DNA of 64,000 bases from an uncultured Flavobacteriaceae bacterium (GTDB taxonomy: Bacteria > Bacteroidota > Bacteroidia > Flavobacteriales > Flavobacteriaceae): assembly GCA_934675205.1 (NCBI GenBank), contig CAKUPQ010000002.1, positions 372,001-436,000 on the forward strand, in the 5' to 3' direction. This document shows, in pieces, positions 1 to 7,446 of this stretch. Position 1 is the first letter of the stretch; the number at the start of each line of letters is the position of its first letter. The notes below the pieces were generated by a model. The model had not been told where the DNA came from. It was given only the letters and a program-made list of their open reading frames with translations, and searched no databases. The position numbers were made by a program, and so were the translations under genes.

Positions 1-1051
1 CTTCAAACGGAATCATTCTTTTTTGTAATAAAGAGTGCCATCCTAAAACTCCAAGTCCTAAAGCTCTGTGTCGTTTAGCAAATTTATTAGCCGATGCTAA
101 ATAATAATTTCCTTCGGTTTTAGCGATAAATTCCTGTAAAACTGCATCCAGGAAAAATACAGCTAATTTTACAGCTTCGGTATCTTTCCATTCGTCATAC
201 AATTCTAAATTCATCGAAGACAAACAGCAAATAAACGATTCGTCTGTTGAGGAAGGCAACATAATTTCCGAACACAAATTACTGGCATTGATAGGCATAT
301 TCAAATCCTTGTAAACCTGTGGTTTATTTCGGTTTACGTTATCGGTAAAAAAGATATACGGAAGTCCTTTTTGCTGACGGCTCTCTAATACTTTTGCCCA
401 TAATTTACGTTTTTCGACATCTCCATCAATCATTTCCTGCATCCAATAATCCGGTACGTTTATTCCGAAAAACAGATTTTGAATCGGGTTTCCGATGTCT
501 TTGATATTCAGAAATTCCTCTGCATCAGGGTGGTCAATATCCAAATAGGCTGCAAAAGCACCACGACGAACACCACCTTGAGAAATCGTATCCATAGCTG
601 TATCAAAAAGTTTCATAAAACTTACAGCTCCGCTACTTTTTCCGTTATCAGAAACAGCACTTCCTCTTTCTCTCAAATTCCCGAAATAACCCGATGTTCC
701 TCCTCCGATTTTGGTCTGCATAATTACTTCGCCTAATTTATGCGTAATATCTTCGATGCTGTCAGGTACGTGAACATTAAAGCACGAAATCGGTAAACCT
801 CTTTCGGTTCCCATATTTGCCCAAATCGGAGAGCTTAAACTCATCCAACCACGTTCAATCATTTCCTGAAACGCTTCTTTGAGTTCAGGTTTATAAAGAC
901 GTTGAGAGGCTGCAGTAGTAATTCTGTCTATTGCTCCTTCAACCGTTTCTCCTTTAAGCAAATAACCTCTGTTCAGAATTTGCTCACTTTCTTCGTTTTT
1001 CCACCAGAGTTTTTCTTTTACGGTTGTTTCGTTTATTGCTACTTCTTCCAT
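1..1051 (-). CDS. nrdA: Ribonucleoside-diphosphate reductase, alpha subunit (partial, N-terminal 350 residues)
   Basis: Catalytic subunit of class I ribonucleotide reductase, which makes dNDPs from NDPs. The gene runs off the left edge, so only the first 350 residues are visible. I translated it from the ATG at 1049-1051. The reaction residues are recognisable: Cys90 in GLPISCFN (equivalent to E. coli C225) and N258/C260/E262 in NASNLCSEI (equivalent to N437/C439/E441). The first redox Cys is at residue 90 instead of about 225, so there is no N-terminal ATP-cone. The gene follows nrdB by 17 bases on the same strand and is surely cotranscribed. The C-terminal Cys tail cannot be seen. Confidence 0.95.
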   Translation of the reverse strand, partial: MEEVAINETTVKEKLWWKNEESEQILNRGYLLKGETVEGAIDRITTAASQRLYKPELKEAFQEMIERGWMSLSSPIWANMGTERGLPISCFNVHVPDSIEDITHKLGEVIMQTKIGGGTSGYFGNLRERGSAVSDNGKSSGAVSFMKLFDTAMDTISQGGVRRGAFAAYLDIDHPDAEEFLNIKDIGNPIQNLFFGINVPDYWMQEMIDGDVEKRKLWAKVLESRQQKGLPYIFFTDNVNRNKPQVYKDLNMPINASNLCSEIMLPSSTDESFICCLSSMNLELYDEWKDTEAVKLAVFFLDAVLQEFIAKTEGNYYLASANKFAKRHRALGLGVLGWHSLLQKRMIPFE

Positions 1052-1068
1052 TGTACTGTTTTTTTTAA

Positions 1069-2043
1069 TTAAAATAAATCGTCTGCTGTGATGCTTTTGT
1101 CGTGTTTGGTATATTCGACAGGTCTTTTAGCAAAGAAATCGTCTAAACTGTTTGCAAAAACCTCTTCTTCAAACCAAGCCATAGGACGGTATTGTTCGGT
1201 TGAAATATGGAATAATTTTTCGAATCCGATTTTTTCCAAACTCTCATCTACACGGAATTTCATAAAGTTCAGCAAATCATTTTTGTTGATGATTTCGATT
1301 GCTCCTTCCGAGAAAATCCAATCCAGAATATCTTTTTCTACTTCAATAGAGTCTTTTACGGTATTTCGAATCAACTCTACCGTATCTGCATCAAAAAACT
1401 CCGGATTTTCTTCTTTAATCTTGTTGATGATATAAATTCCTGCATTGGCATGAATCTGCTCATCTACTGAAGTCCAAGCAATGATATTGCTCACATTTTT
1501 CATATAACCTTTAAACCTTGTAAAAGACAAAATAATGGCAAACTGGCTGAAAAGGGATACATTTTCGATCAGAATCGTAAACAATATAAGCGAAACCACA
1601 TACTTTTTGCGGTCATCCGATTTGGTATCTTTTAAAACGTCAGATAGATATTCTACTCGTTGTTTAATGACCGGAATAGTCATCAGATTTTGGAATTCGT
1701 TGTTGTAACCCAATACTTCGAGCAATCTTGAATAAGCTTCTGAATGACGGAATTCGCATTCTGCAAAAGTGCTTCCGAGTCCGTTGAACTCCGGTTTTGG
1801 GAAATGGTTGTAGAGGTTTCCCCAAAACGATTTTACCGCAACCTCAACTTGAGCAATTGCCAGTAAACTGTGTTTGATAGCGGTACGTTCTGCACTACTT
1901 AAATGCGAATGAAAATCTTGTGTATCGGCTGTAAAATCTACTTCGCTATGTACCCAAAAAGACTTGTTGATGGCTTCGGTAAACTGTAATACTTCCGGAT
2001 ATTCAAACGGTTTGTAGTTTACTCTTCTGTCAAAAATACCCAT
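1069..2043 (-). CDS. nrdB: Ribonucleoside-diphosphate reductase, beta (radical-generating) subunit
   Basis: Small subunit of class I ribonucleotide reductase, 324 residues. It houses the metal centre and radical that start catalysis in NrdA. Visible metal ligands: E67, E97 and H100 in EFRHSEAY, E160, and E195/H198 in DEQIH. Y104, four residues after H100, is the expected radical tyrosine (E. coli Y122), so this looks like a tyrosyl-radical type. The C-terminus ends in DDLF, the kind of acidic-hydrophobic tail that docks into NrdA. The protein begins directly with the ferritin-like domain and carries no N-terminal ATP-cone, unlike some flavobacterial NrdB proteins. First gene of the nrdB-nrdA unit. 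Confidence 0.96.
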   Translation of the reverse strand: MGIFDRRVNYKPFEYPEVLQFTEAINKSFWVHSEVDFTADTQDFHSHLSSAERTAIKHSLLAIAQVEVAVKSFWGNLYNHFPKPEFNGLGSTFAECEFRHSEAYSRLLEVLGYNNEFQNLMTIPVIKQRVEYLSDVLKDTKSDDRKKYVVSLILFTILIENVSLFSQFAIILSFTRFKGYMKNVSNIIAWTSVDEQIHANAGIYIINKIKEENPEFFDADTVELIRNTVKDSIEVEKDILDWIFSEGAIEIINKNDLLNFMKFRVDESLEKIGFEKLFHISTEQYRPMAWFEEEVFANSLDDFFAKRPVEYTKHDKSITADDLF

Positions 2044-2225
2044 AATTTATGTTTTTATTTAGGTTAAATAATTTCCTTTTTTCCACTTTTGGAGTGGTAA
2101 AAGACTTTGATTTTTTTAAATTTTTTAAAATGGTGGCAACGAAAAAATGCCAAATATTTTGATAACTTTAAATGAATGAAATCGGAGAATAACTCCGTCA
2201 GATTTTCATCATTTTTATGTGTTAG

Positions 2226-2233
2226 CAAATTTA
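2226..2233 (-). promoter_or_regulatory. Candidate -7 element of nrdB
   Basis: On the minus strand this reads TAAATTTG, matching the Bacteroidota consensus TAnnTTTG. It lies about 180 bases upstream of nrdB, so the leader would be long and would contain the hairpin near 2183-2197. No convincing -33 TTTG was identified. Confidence 0.45.
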
Positions 2234-2350
2234 ATTTTTACCCTAATTGCTTTTTGAACATCATCGTTAAAGATATTAACAAGAAATTTTTAAAATCGTT
2301 TATAACTGAATAATATTTTGATTTTTAATCTGTTACAATATTTTTGTAAA

Positions 2351-2399
2351 ACTTTGGACTTTGGACTTCGGGCTCCGGACTAAAAACTTCAGACTAAAA
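2351..2399. repeat. Seven-unit heptanucleotide array
   Basis: Seven consecutive 7-bp units, each starting ACT or GCT (for example ACTTTGG, then ACTTCGG, GCTCCGG and later ACTAAAA), in perfect register. The array ends four bases before a -7 promoter box. It is one of many intergenic arrays in this window with the same period but different words. Confidence 0.85.
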
Positions 2400-2402
2400 A
2401 AC

Positions 2403-2410
2403 TATCTTTG
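2403..2410 (+). promoter_or_regulatory. -7 promoter element of alternative glmU
   Basis: TATCTTTG matches TAnnTTTG exactly and sits 15 bases before the ATG at 2426. Its last three bases are the in-frame TTG that a simple ORF call would take as a start. That TTG is therefore unlikely to be within the coding part of the transcript. Confidence 0.7.
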
Positions 2411-2425
2411 TCAAAACATTCAAAA

Positions 2426-3601
2426 ATGAACTATATTTTATTTGACGGAAACAGACGAAATGCACTTCTTCCGTTTACTTATACCAAGCCTGTAGCTGAT
2501 TTACGAATCGGAATTTTGACCATTCGAGAAAAGTGGGAATCCTATCTCGGAAATACCACAACCACAATTACGGAAGATTATCTTTCGGAGAAATTTCCGA
2601 TGGTGGAGGCAGAAGAAAATATTTTGATTAATTCGAGTTTTTTGCCCAATCAGAAATTGGTAGAATTGGTTTTGAATCTAAAAGAAAATCAGGCAATCAT
2701 AAAAAATGATGAAATCATTGCTTTTTATACGAAAGACACCCAAGAAGAAGTTGATTTTGATTCGTATGAACTCATTGATTTTGAATACGAATGCCTGACA
2801 GTCGAAAATACGTGGGATATTTTTTCTAAGAATGACAAAGCGATTCGGGAAGATTTTGAGCTTTTGACCCAAGATAGAAAATCGCAACCTATTCCGAAGT
2901 CGGTTAATGTGATTGCACCCGAAAATATTTTTATTGAAGAGGGAGCAAAATTAGAATTCGTTACCCTAAACGCTTCAAATGGAGTGATTTATATCGGAAA
3001 AAATTCCGAAATAATGGAAGGTTCTGTCATCAGAGGACCTTTTGCTTTGGGAGAGGGGGCACAAGTGAAATTAGCCTCAAAAATTTACGGAGCAACAACT
3101 GTAGGTCCACATTGCAGGGTAGGAGGAGAGGTAAATAATTCCGTTTTGATGGGGTATTCCAACAAGGGGCACGATGGGTTTTTAGGGAATTCTGTTTTGG
3201 GAGAATGGTGCAATATCGGAGCAGATTCTAACAATTCTAACCTGAAAAACAATTATGAAGAAGTAAAATTATGGAGCTACGAAACTGAAAAATTTGAAAA
3301 AACAGGACTTCAATTTTGCGGATTGATGATGGGAGATCATTCCAAATGTGGTATCAATACCATGTTTAATACCGGAACGGTTGTTGGAGTTTCGGCTAAT
3401 ATATTTGGTAGTGGATTTCCTCGAAATTTTATTCCGAGTTTTGCTTGGGGAGGAGCATCCGGGTTTACAAATTACCTGACTTCTAAAGCCTTACAAACAG
3501 CAAAAATCGTTATGGATAGAAGACATATAGAGCTTACAGAAGAAGATGTGAAAATTATGGAACATATTTTTGAGGAAACGAAGAAGTTTAGGAGTTTCTG
3601 A
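2426..3601 (+). CDS. Bacteroidota-type GlmU-like bifunctional protein (GlcN-1-P acetyltransferase / UDP-GlcNAc diphosphorylase family)
   Basis: 391 residues, resembling the alternative GlmU family of Bacteroidota, which is thought to acetylate glucosamine-1-phosphate and form UDP-GlcNAc. The N-terminus (MNYILFDGNRRNALLPFTYT) is a divergent nucleotidyltransferase domain. The second half, from about residue 170, is Gly/Val/Ile-rich hexapeptide repeat sequence typical of left-handed beta-helix acyltransferases (GEGAQVKLASKIYGATTVGP, then HCRVGGEVNNSVLMG). The start is set at the ATG at 2426, because the longer in-frame TTG at 2408 lies in the promoter -7 box. GlmM, MurA and MurF of the same pathway are also in this window. 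The family assignment is firm; that it performs both steps is inferred. Confidence 0.85.
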   Translation: MNYILFDGNRRNALLPFTYTKPVADLRIGILTIREKWESYLGNTTTTITEDYLSEKFPMVEAEENILINSSFLPNQKLVELVLNLKENQAIIKNDEIIAFYTKDTQEEVDFDSYELIDFEYECLTVENTWDIFSKNDKAIREDFELLTQDRKSQPIPKSVNVIAPENIFIEEGAKLEFVTLNASNGVIYIGKNSEIMEGSVIRGPFALGEGAQVKLASKIYGATTVGPHCRVGGEVNNSVLMGYSNKGHDGFLGNSVLGEWCNIGADSNNSNLKNNYEEVKLWSYETEKFEKTGLQFCGLMMGDHSKCGINTMFNTGTVVGVSANIFGSGFPRNFIPSFAWGGASGFTNYLTSKALQTAKIVMDRRHIELTEEDVKIMEHIFEETKKFRSF

Positions 3602-3604
3602 AAC

Positions 3605-3640
3605 CAAAAAAAAGACCAATTTTTTAAAAACTGACCTTTT
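3605..3640 (+). terminator. Weak candidate terminator after alternative glmU
   Basis: An imperfect stem flanked by A and T runs begins four bases after the stop codon. The inner part has mismatches, so this is tentative. Confidence 0.35.
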
Positions 3641-3800
3641 TAATGTCTAATTAACTCAAAACTTTACTACGTTTACGGTGTAAATGTAAAACAACTTAAA
3701 AAAATAAATGTTTTGTAATCGTTATGTGATTATAAAGTTTTTGATTGCAATAAAAATCAAGAAACATCAGAGGAGTTTCAAAATTCAAATTAGAAATTTG

Positions 3801-3808
3801 TACCTTTG
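3801..3808 (+). promoter_or_regulatory. -7 promoter element of ftsY
   Basis: TACCTTTG matches TAnnTTTG, 24 bases before the ftsY ATG. The sequence between 3602 and 3800 holds no gene that I can see. Confidence 0.65.
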
Positions 3809-3832
3809 TAACTGACTTTTATATTAAATTAA

Positions 3833-4789
3833 ATGAACTTCTTTAAAAAAATATTTTCTTCCGATAAAAAGGAGACTCTTGACAAAGGATTAGAAAAATC
3901 TTCTACAAGTTTCTTTTCAAAATTAACCAAAGCAGTAGCAGGAAAATCAAAAGTTGATGATGAGGTGTTGGATAATCTCGAAGAAGTTTTGGTTTCGTCT
4001 GATGTCGGAGTAGATACAACTTTGAAAGTTATCGAAAGAATCGAGGCTCGTGTTTCTCGTGATAAATATCTCGGAACAGAAGAACTGAATTCGATTTTAA
4101 GAGAAGAAATTGCAGGACTTTTATCCGAAACCAATACAGGGAACGAAACCGATTTTGATATTCCGAAAGACAAAAAACCTTATGTTCTTATGGTTGTTGG
4201 AGTAAACGGAGTAGGGAAAACAACCACTATCGGAAAATTGGCTTATCAGTTTAAAAAGAAAGGATATAACGTGGTTCTTGGGGCGGCTGATACTTTTAGG
4301 GCTGCAGCGATTGACCAGCTTCAAGTATGGGCTGATCGAGTAGGAGTGCCGATTGTGAAACAACAAATGGGTAGCGATCCTGCTTCGGTTGCTTTTGATA
4401 CGTTGCAATCGGCTGTTTCTCAAAATGCAGACGTGGTAATTATTGATACAGCAGGTCGTTTGCACAATAAAGTCAACCTGATGAACGAGCTTACCAAAGT
4501 AAAACGGGTAATGCAAAAAGTGGTTGCAGATGCTCCACACGATGTGCTTTTAGTTTTGGACGGTTCGACAGGGCAAAATGCGTTTGAACAGGCAAAACAG
4601 TTTACCGCAGCCACCGAAGTTTCCTGTCTTGCTGTTACCAAATTAGACGGAACAGCCAAAGGAGGTGTGGTTATCGGAATTTCAGACCAGTTTCAGATTC
4701 CTGTAAAATACATCGGAGTAGGAGAAGGAATCGAAGATTTACAAGTGTTCAACAAAGCAGAATTTGTAGATTCGTTTTTTAAAGTGTAA
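3833..4789 (+). CDS. ftsY: Signal recognition particle receptor FtsY
   Basis: GTPase that receives SRP-ribosome complexes at the cytoplasmic membrane for cotranslational insertion. 318 residues, made of an N domain (about 20-105) and a G domain. Motifs: P-loop GVNGVGKTT (123-131), ADTFRAAA (152-159), DTAGR (205-209), TKLDG (269-273) and GVGE near 296. It is short because the acidic N-terminal A domain is almost absent: only about 20 charged residues precede the N domain, starting with the basic-hydrophobic MNFFKKIFSS. Monocistronic between its own -7 box and a bidirectional terminator shared with murA. Confidence 0.97.
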   Translation: MNFFKKIFSSDKKETLDKGLEKSSTSFFSKLTKAVAGKSKVDDEVLDNLEEVLVSSDVGVDTTLKVIERIEARVSRDKYLGTEELNSILREEIAGLLSETNTGNETDFDIPKDKKPYVLMVVGVNGVGKTTTIGKLAYQFKKKGYNVVLGAADTFRAAAIDQLQVWADRVGVPIVKQQMGSDPASVAFDTLQSAVSQNADVVIIDTAGRLHNKVNLMNELTKVKRVMQKVVADAPHDVLLVLDGSTGQNAFEQAKQFTAATEVSCLAVTKLDGTAKGGVVIGISDQFQIPVKYIGVGEGIEDLQVFNKAEFVDSFFKV

Positions 4790-4842
4790 TTAGAGGGTAA
4801 TAATTTTATAATTATCCTATTTCAAATACAATATACAATCAT

Positions 4843-4879
4843 AAAAAAAGCACAAAGGTTCAAAATCTTTGTGCTTTTT
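4843..4879. terminator. Bidirectional terminator between ftsY and murA
   Basis: A-run, stem GCACAAAG/CTTTGTGC with a nine-base loop, then T-run. It works in either direction for these convergent genes. Confidence 0.85.
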
Positions 4880-4899
4880 AAATTGTATTCAATTTTTTT

Positions 4900-6210
4900 T
4901 TATTCCTCTCTTTCTATTTTAGCTCCCAAGGCACGAAGTCTTTCGTCCATGCGTTCGTAGCCTCTGTCGATTTGCTCGATGTTTTGGATTCGGCTTGTTC
5001 CTTTTGCAGAAAGTGCTGCTATCAGAAGTGAAATCCCCGCACGAATATCAGGCGAAGACATATTGGTAGCTTTGAGCTGTGATTTGAAATCGTGTCCGAT
5101 AACGACTGCTCTGTGAGGGTCGCTCAAAATGATTTTTGCTCCCATATCAATCAACTTATCGACAAAGAACAAACGGCTTTCAAACATTTTCTGATGAATT
5201 AAAACACTTCCTCTGGCTTGCGTTGCCACAACCAAAATAATACTCAATAAATCAGGTGTGAAACCAGGCCACGGAGCATCTGAAATTGTCAGAATAGAGC
5301 CGTCAATATAACTCTGAATTTCGTATCCGTTTTCGTGTTTTGGGATATAAATATCATCGCCTTTTTTTTCGATAGTGATTCCTAATTTTCTAAACGTATT
5401 CGGAATAATTCCCAAATCGTCCCAACTTACGTTTTTGATAATAATTTCGGATTTTGTCATAGCTGCTAATCCAATCCACGAACCGATTTCAATCATATCC
5501 GGAAGCATAGTGTGTTCTGTTCCCGAAAGATATTCCACTCCTTCGATGGTCAAAAGGTTTGACCCTATTCCTGAAATTTTTGCTCCCATTCGGTTGAGCA
5601 TTTTACAAAGCTGTTGCAAGTAAGGCTCACAGGCAGCATTGTAGATGGTTGTTGTTCCTTTGGCAAAAACAGCAGCCATTACGATATTGGCAGTTCCCGT
5701 TACTGATGCCTCGTCCAGAAGCATATACGTTCCCGTTAATGAATCTGCCTCAACTCCGTAAAAAGCCTCTTCTTTATTATAACGGAATTTTGCTCCAAGA
5801 TTGATAAATCCTTCAAAATGCGTATCTAATCTTCTACGTCCGATTTTATCTCCTCCCGGTTTTGGAATATATCCTTTTCCGAATCTTGACAAAAGAGGTC
5901 CGACAATCATAATCGAACCACGAAGTGAACTTCCATCTTTTTTGAAAGCATCTGATTCCAAGTAGTTTACATTAACTTCATCTGCCTGAAACGAATAGCT
6001 GTTCGGAGCTAATTTTTCTATTTTTACTCCTAAACTTTTGAGTAAAGCAATGAGTTTGTTAACATCTAAAATATCGGGAATGTTGTGAATCGTAACTTTT
6101 TCGGGAGTAAGCAAAACCGCACAAAGAATTTGTAATGCTTCGTTTTTTGCTCCTTGCGGAGTAACTTCTCCTTGTAGGGAATGACCTCCCTCAATTTTAA
6201 AAACAGCCAT
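4900..6210 (-). CDS. murA: UDP-N-acetylglucosamine 1-carboxyvinyltransferase MurA with Asp at the active-site Cys position
   Basis: First committed enzyme of peptidoglycan synthesis; it transfers enolpyruvate from PEP to UDP-GlcNAc in the cytoplasm. 436 residues, full length, EPSP-synthase fold. The substrate-binding GAKNEALQ (20-27; K22, N23) is intact. The flexible loop reads KPGGDKIGRRRLD: residue 121 is Asp where E. coli has Cys115. The codon is GAT on the coding strand, so this is not a reading error on my part. Asp at this position is known in mycobacterial, chlamydial and Borrelia MurA and goes with fosfomycin insensitivity. The gene lies 40 bases downstream of the DUF4290 gene and is probably cotranscribed with it and the DUF493 gene. 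Confidence 0.97.
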   Translation of the reverse strand: MAVFKIEGGHSLQGEVTPQGAKNEALQILCAVLLTPEKVTIHNIPDILDVNKLIALLKSLGVKIEKLAPNSYSFQADEVNVNYLESDAFKKDGSSLRGSIMIVGPLLSRFGKGYIPKPGGDKIGRRRLDTHFEGFINLGAKFRYNKEEAFYGVEADSLTGTYMLLDEASVTGTANIVMAAVFAKGTTTIYNAACEPYLQQLCKMLNRMGAKISGIGSNLLTIEGVEYLSGTEHTMLPDMIEIGSWIGLAAMTKSEIIIKNVSWDDLGIIPNTFRKLGITIEKKGDDIYIPKHENGYEIQSYIDGSILTISDAPWPGFTPDLLSIILVVATQARGSVLIHQKMFESRLFFVDKLIDMGAKIILSDPHRAVVIGHDFKSQLKATNMSSPDIRAGISLLIAALSAKGTSRIQNIEQIDRGYERMDERLRALGAKIEREE

Positions 6211-6250
6211 ATATTTGTGTTTGTATATTGTATTATTTAAAAATTAACCA

Positions 6251-6946
6251 TTAATTAGTTTTTGGTTTAAATTTACCGTTTTTATGGGGTGTGTTTTTAT
6301 GGTTTTTCGGATTATTTTGACTATTCTGATTCAGCTTGTTTGATGTTTTTTTGTTGGTTTTCATCAAGTCGGTAGAATTAGAAAGTTCCTCACTTGTTTC
6401 AAGCAGGTTTATTTTTCCGTCTGAAAGTTCGTACAGATGTTCAAAAATTACTTCGTCCTTAACCGAATCTTTGTTCCAGCTCAAATATGATTTTTTCATG
6501 TGATTGGCAATCACACGAATAAGCCCCGATTTCATTTCTCCTTCTTCCCATTTGTTGGCTACATCAATCATATATTTGATATTGTTTCCGTAAAAACGAT
6601 ATTTCGGGAAATTCTGCGGATAAGGCAATCTTTCAGGTTTCAGATTCAGCAGTTCACGAGACGGAATCGGATAAGGTGAATCTACATCTAACCTGAAATC
6701 AGACATAATAAAGAGTTGATCCCACAATTTATGTTGGAAATCAGGCACATCACGAAGATGTGGTTGCAAGGTTCCCATAACGGAAATGATATATCGTGCA
6801 AGTTTATTTCGTTCTTCCCTGTCCTCAACCTCAATAGCGTTGTCAATCAGCTTTTGCAGATGTCTTCCGTATTCGGGAATGATGAGTTTAGGTCTTTGAG
6901 AATTGTATTCCAGATAGTTCATGGCTTCGTTTGGGTTGAATTGCAT
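6251..6946 (-). CDS. DUF4290 family protein
   Basis: 231-residue protein of a family found in Bacteroidota, function unknown. The conserved part (about residues 9-185) contains KLIIPEYGRHLQKLID, YPIPSRELLNL and KYRFYGNNIKYMI. It has no signal peptide or membrane segment and is probably cytoplasmic. The last 40 residues are low-complexity Asn/Lys/Thr/His-rich and look disordered. A second ATG at 6922 (MNYLEYNSQRPKLII) is a plausible alternative start. It sits between DUF493 and murA on the same strand, so a link to wall precursor synthesis can be suspected but not shown. Confidence 0.85.
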   Translation of the reverse strand: MQFNPNEAMNYLEYNSQRPKLIIPEYGRHLQKLIDNAIEVEDREERNKLARYIISVMGTLQPHLRDVPDFQHKLWDQLFIMSDFRLDVDSPYPIPSRELLNLKPERLPYPQNFPKYRFYGNNIKYMIDVANKWEEGEMKSGLIRVIANHMKKSYLSWNKDSVKDEVIFEHLYELSDGKINLLETSEELSNSTDLMKTNKKTSNKLNQNSQNNPKNHKNTPHKNGKFKPKTN

Positions 6947-6963
6947 TGGGTTATTTTTTTGGA

Positions 6964-7026
6964 GTTATTGGTTATTAGGTGTCGGTTATCAGTTTCAGGC
7001 TATTAACCAATAATCATTAATTTTAA
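6964..7026. repeat. Long heptanucleotide array upstream of DUF4290
   Basis: Six units in exact 7-bp register at 6964-7005 (GTTATTG, GTTATTA, later GTTATCA, GTTTCAG). About three more units follow on the opposite pattern (ACCAATA, ATCATTA), giving an approximate inverted arrangement. It fills most of the gap between the DUF4290 and DUF493 genes. Confidence 0.85.
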
Positions 7027-7034
7027 ATCTGAAA

Positions 7035-7319
7035 TTATAAAGATATAAGTCCTTCGATATCGGAAACTTCGATGTATTTTTCGATAACTGTATCAGGGTT
7101 TTTTATTCGTACATTAATTGAAACACTGGTGTATTTTCCTGTTTTGGATTGAGAGGTAACAATTACAGCTCCCATATTGTTAAAAGCGTTTTCGATACGT
7201 CTTATTTTTTCGACATCTGTCGGAACAACAAATTTATATAAATATTCCGATGGCCAAAGGGTGTTTTTTATTAATTCTTCTTTAAGCCTTGTGTAGAATT
7301 CCTGTGTTTTTTCGTCCAT
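7035..7319 (-). CDS. DUF493 (YbeD-like) family protein
   Basis: 94-residue small alpha/beta protein of the DUF493 family, which has an ACT-like/ferredoxin-like fold; no function is established for this family in Bacteroidota. The start is placed at the ATG at 7317-7319 (MDEKTQEFYTRLKEEL). The longer in-frame reading would start at a TTG at 7344-7346 that lies inside the minus-strand -7 box TATATTTG, so it is rejected. First gene of the DUF493-DUF4290-murA run. Confidence 0.85.
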   Translation of the reverse strand: MDEKTQEFYTRLKEELIKNTLWPSEYLYKFVVPTDVEKIRRIENAFNNMGAVIVTSQSKTGKYTSVSINVRIKNPDTVIEKYIEVSDIEGLISL

Positions 7320-7343
7320 TTCAAAAAATGTAAATTGATAAAG

Positions 7344-7351
7344 CAAATATA
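7344..7351 (-). promoter_or_regulatory. -7 promoter element for DUF493-DUF4290-murA
   Basis: Minus-strand TATATTTG, an exact TAnnTTTG match, 24 bases upstream of the chosen DUF493 ATG. It overlaps the spurious TTG start. Confidence 0.7.
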
Positions 7352-7416
7352 CGTATAATTTTATTTTCTGACGGAAAATAATTACTTTCGCTTTCTTTTA
7401 TAAATCCATTTGTGGG

Positions 7417-7443
7417 ATTCGTAAAATTCGCACAATTCATAAT
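7417..7443. repeat. Three-unit 9-bp array
   Basis: Units ATTCGTAAA, ATTCGCACA and ATTCATAAT in exact 9-bp register, directly before the start of the ATPase gene. The same ATTCGT/ATTCGC word recurs near 57.4 kb and 61.2 kb. Confidence 0.75.
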
Positions 7444-7446
7444 TAA

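Larger units (their letters stand above)
2044..2425. other. Divergent intergenic region between nrdB and the alternative glmU
   Basis: No gene is seen in this AT-rich gap of about 380 bases. It holds a candidate minus-strand -7 box for nrdB (2226-2233) and a small hairpin with stem CGGAG/CTCCG (2183-2187 with 2193-2197) that would lie in the nrdB leader. It also has an inverted repeat TTACAA-n5-TTGTAA at 2333-2349, a seven-unit 7-bp array (2351-2399) and a plus-strand -7 box at 2403-2410. Any nucleotide-responsive control of nrdBA would have to act here. I cannot assign an NrdR box with confidence. Confidence 0.7.

Noticed and set aside
479..736. Plus-strand open frame of 85 codons
   Set aside because: It lies wholly within nrdA on the other strand and has no promoter or family resemblance; the nrdA frame contains the catalytic motifs.
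2408..2425. TTG-initiated N-terminal extension of the alternative GlmU
   Set aside because: The TTG is the end of the -7 box TATCTTTG, and the family N-terminus begins at the ATG at 2426.
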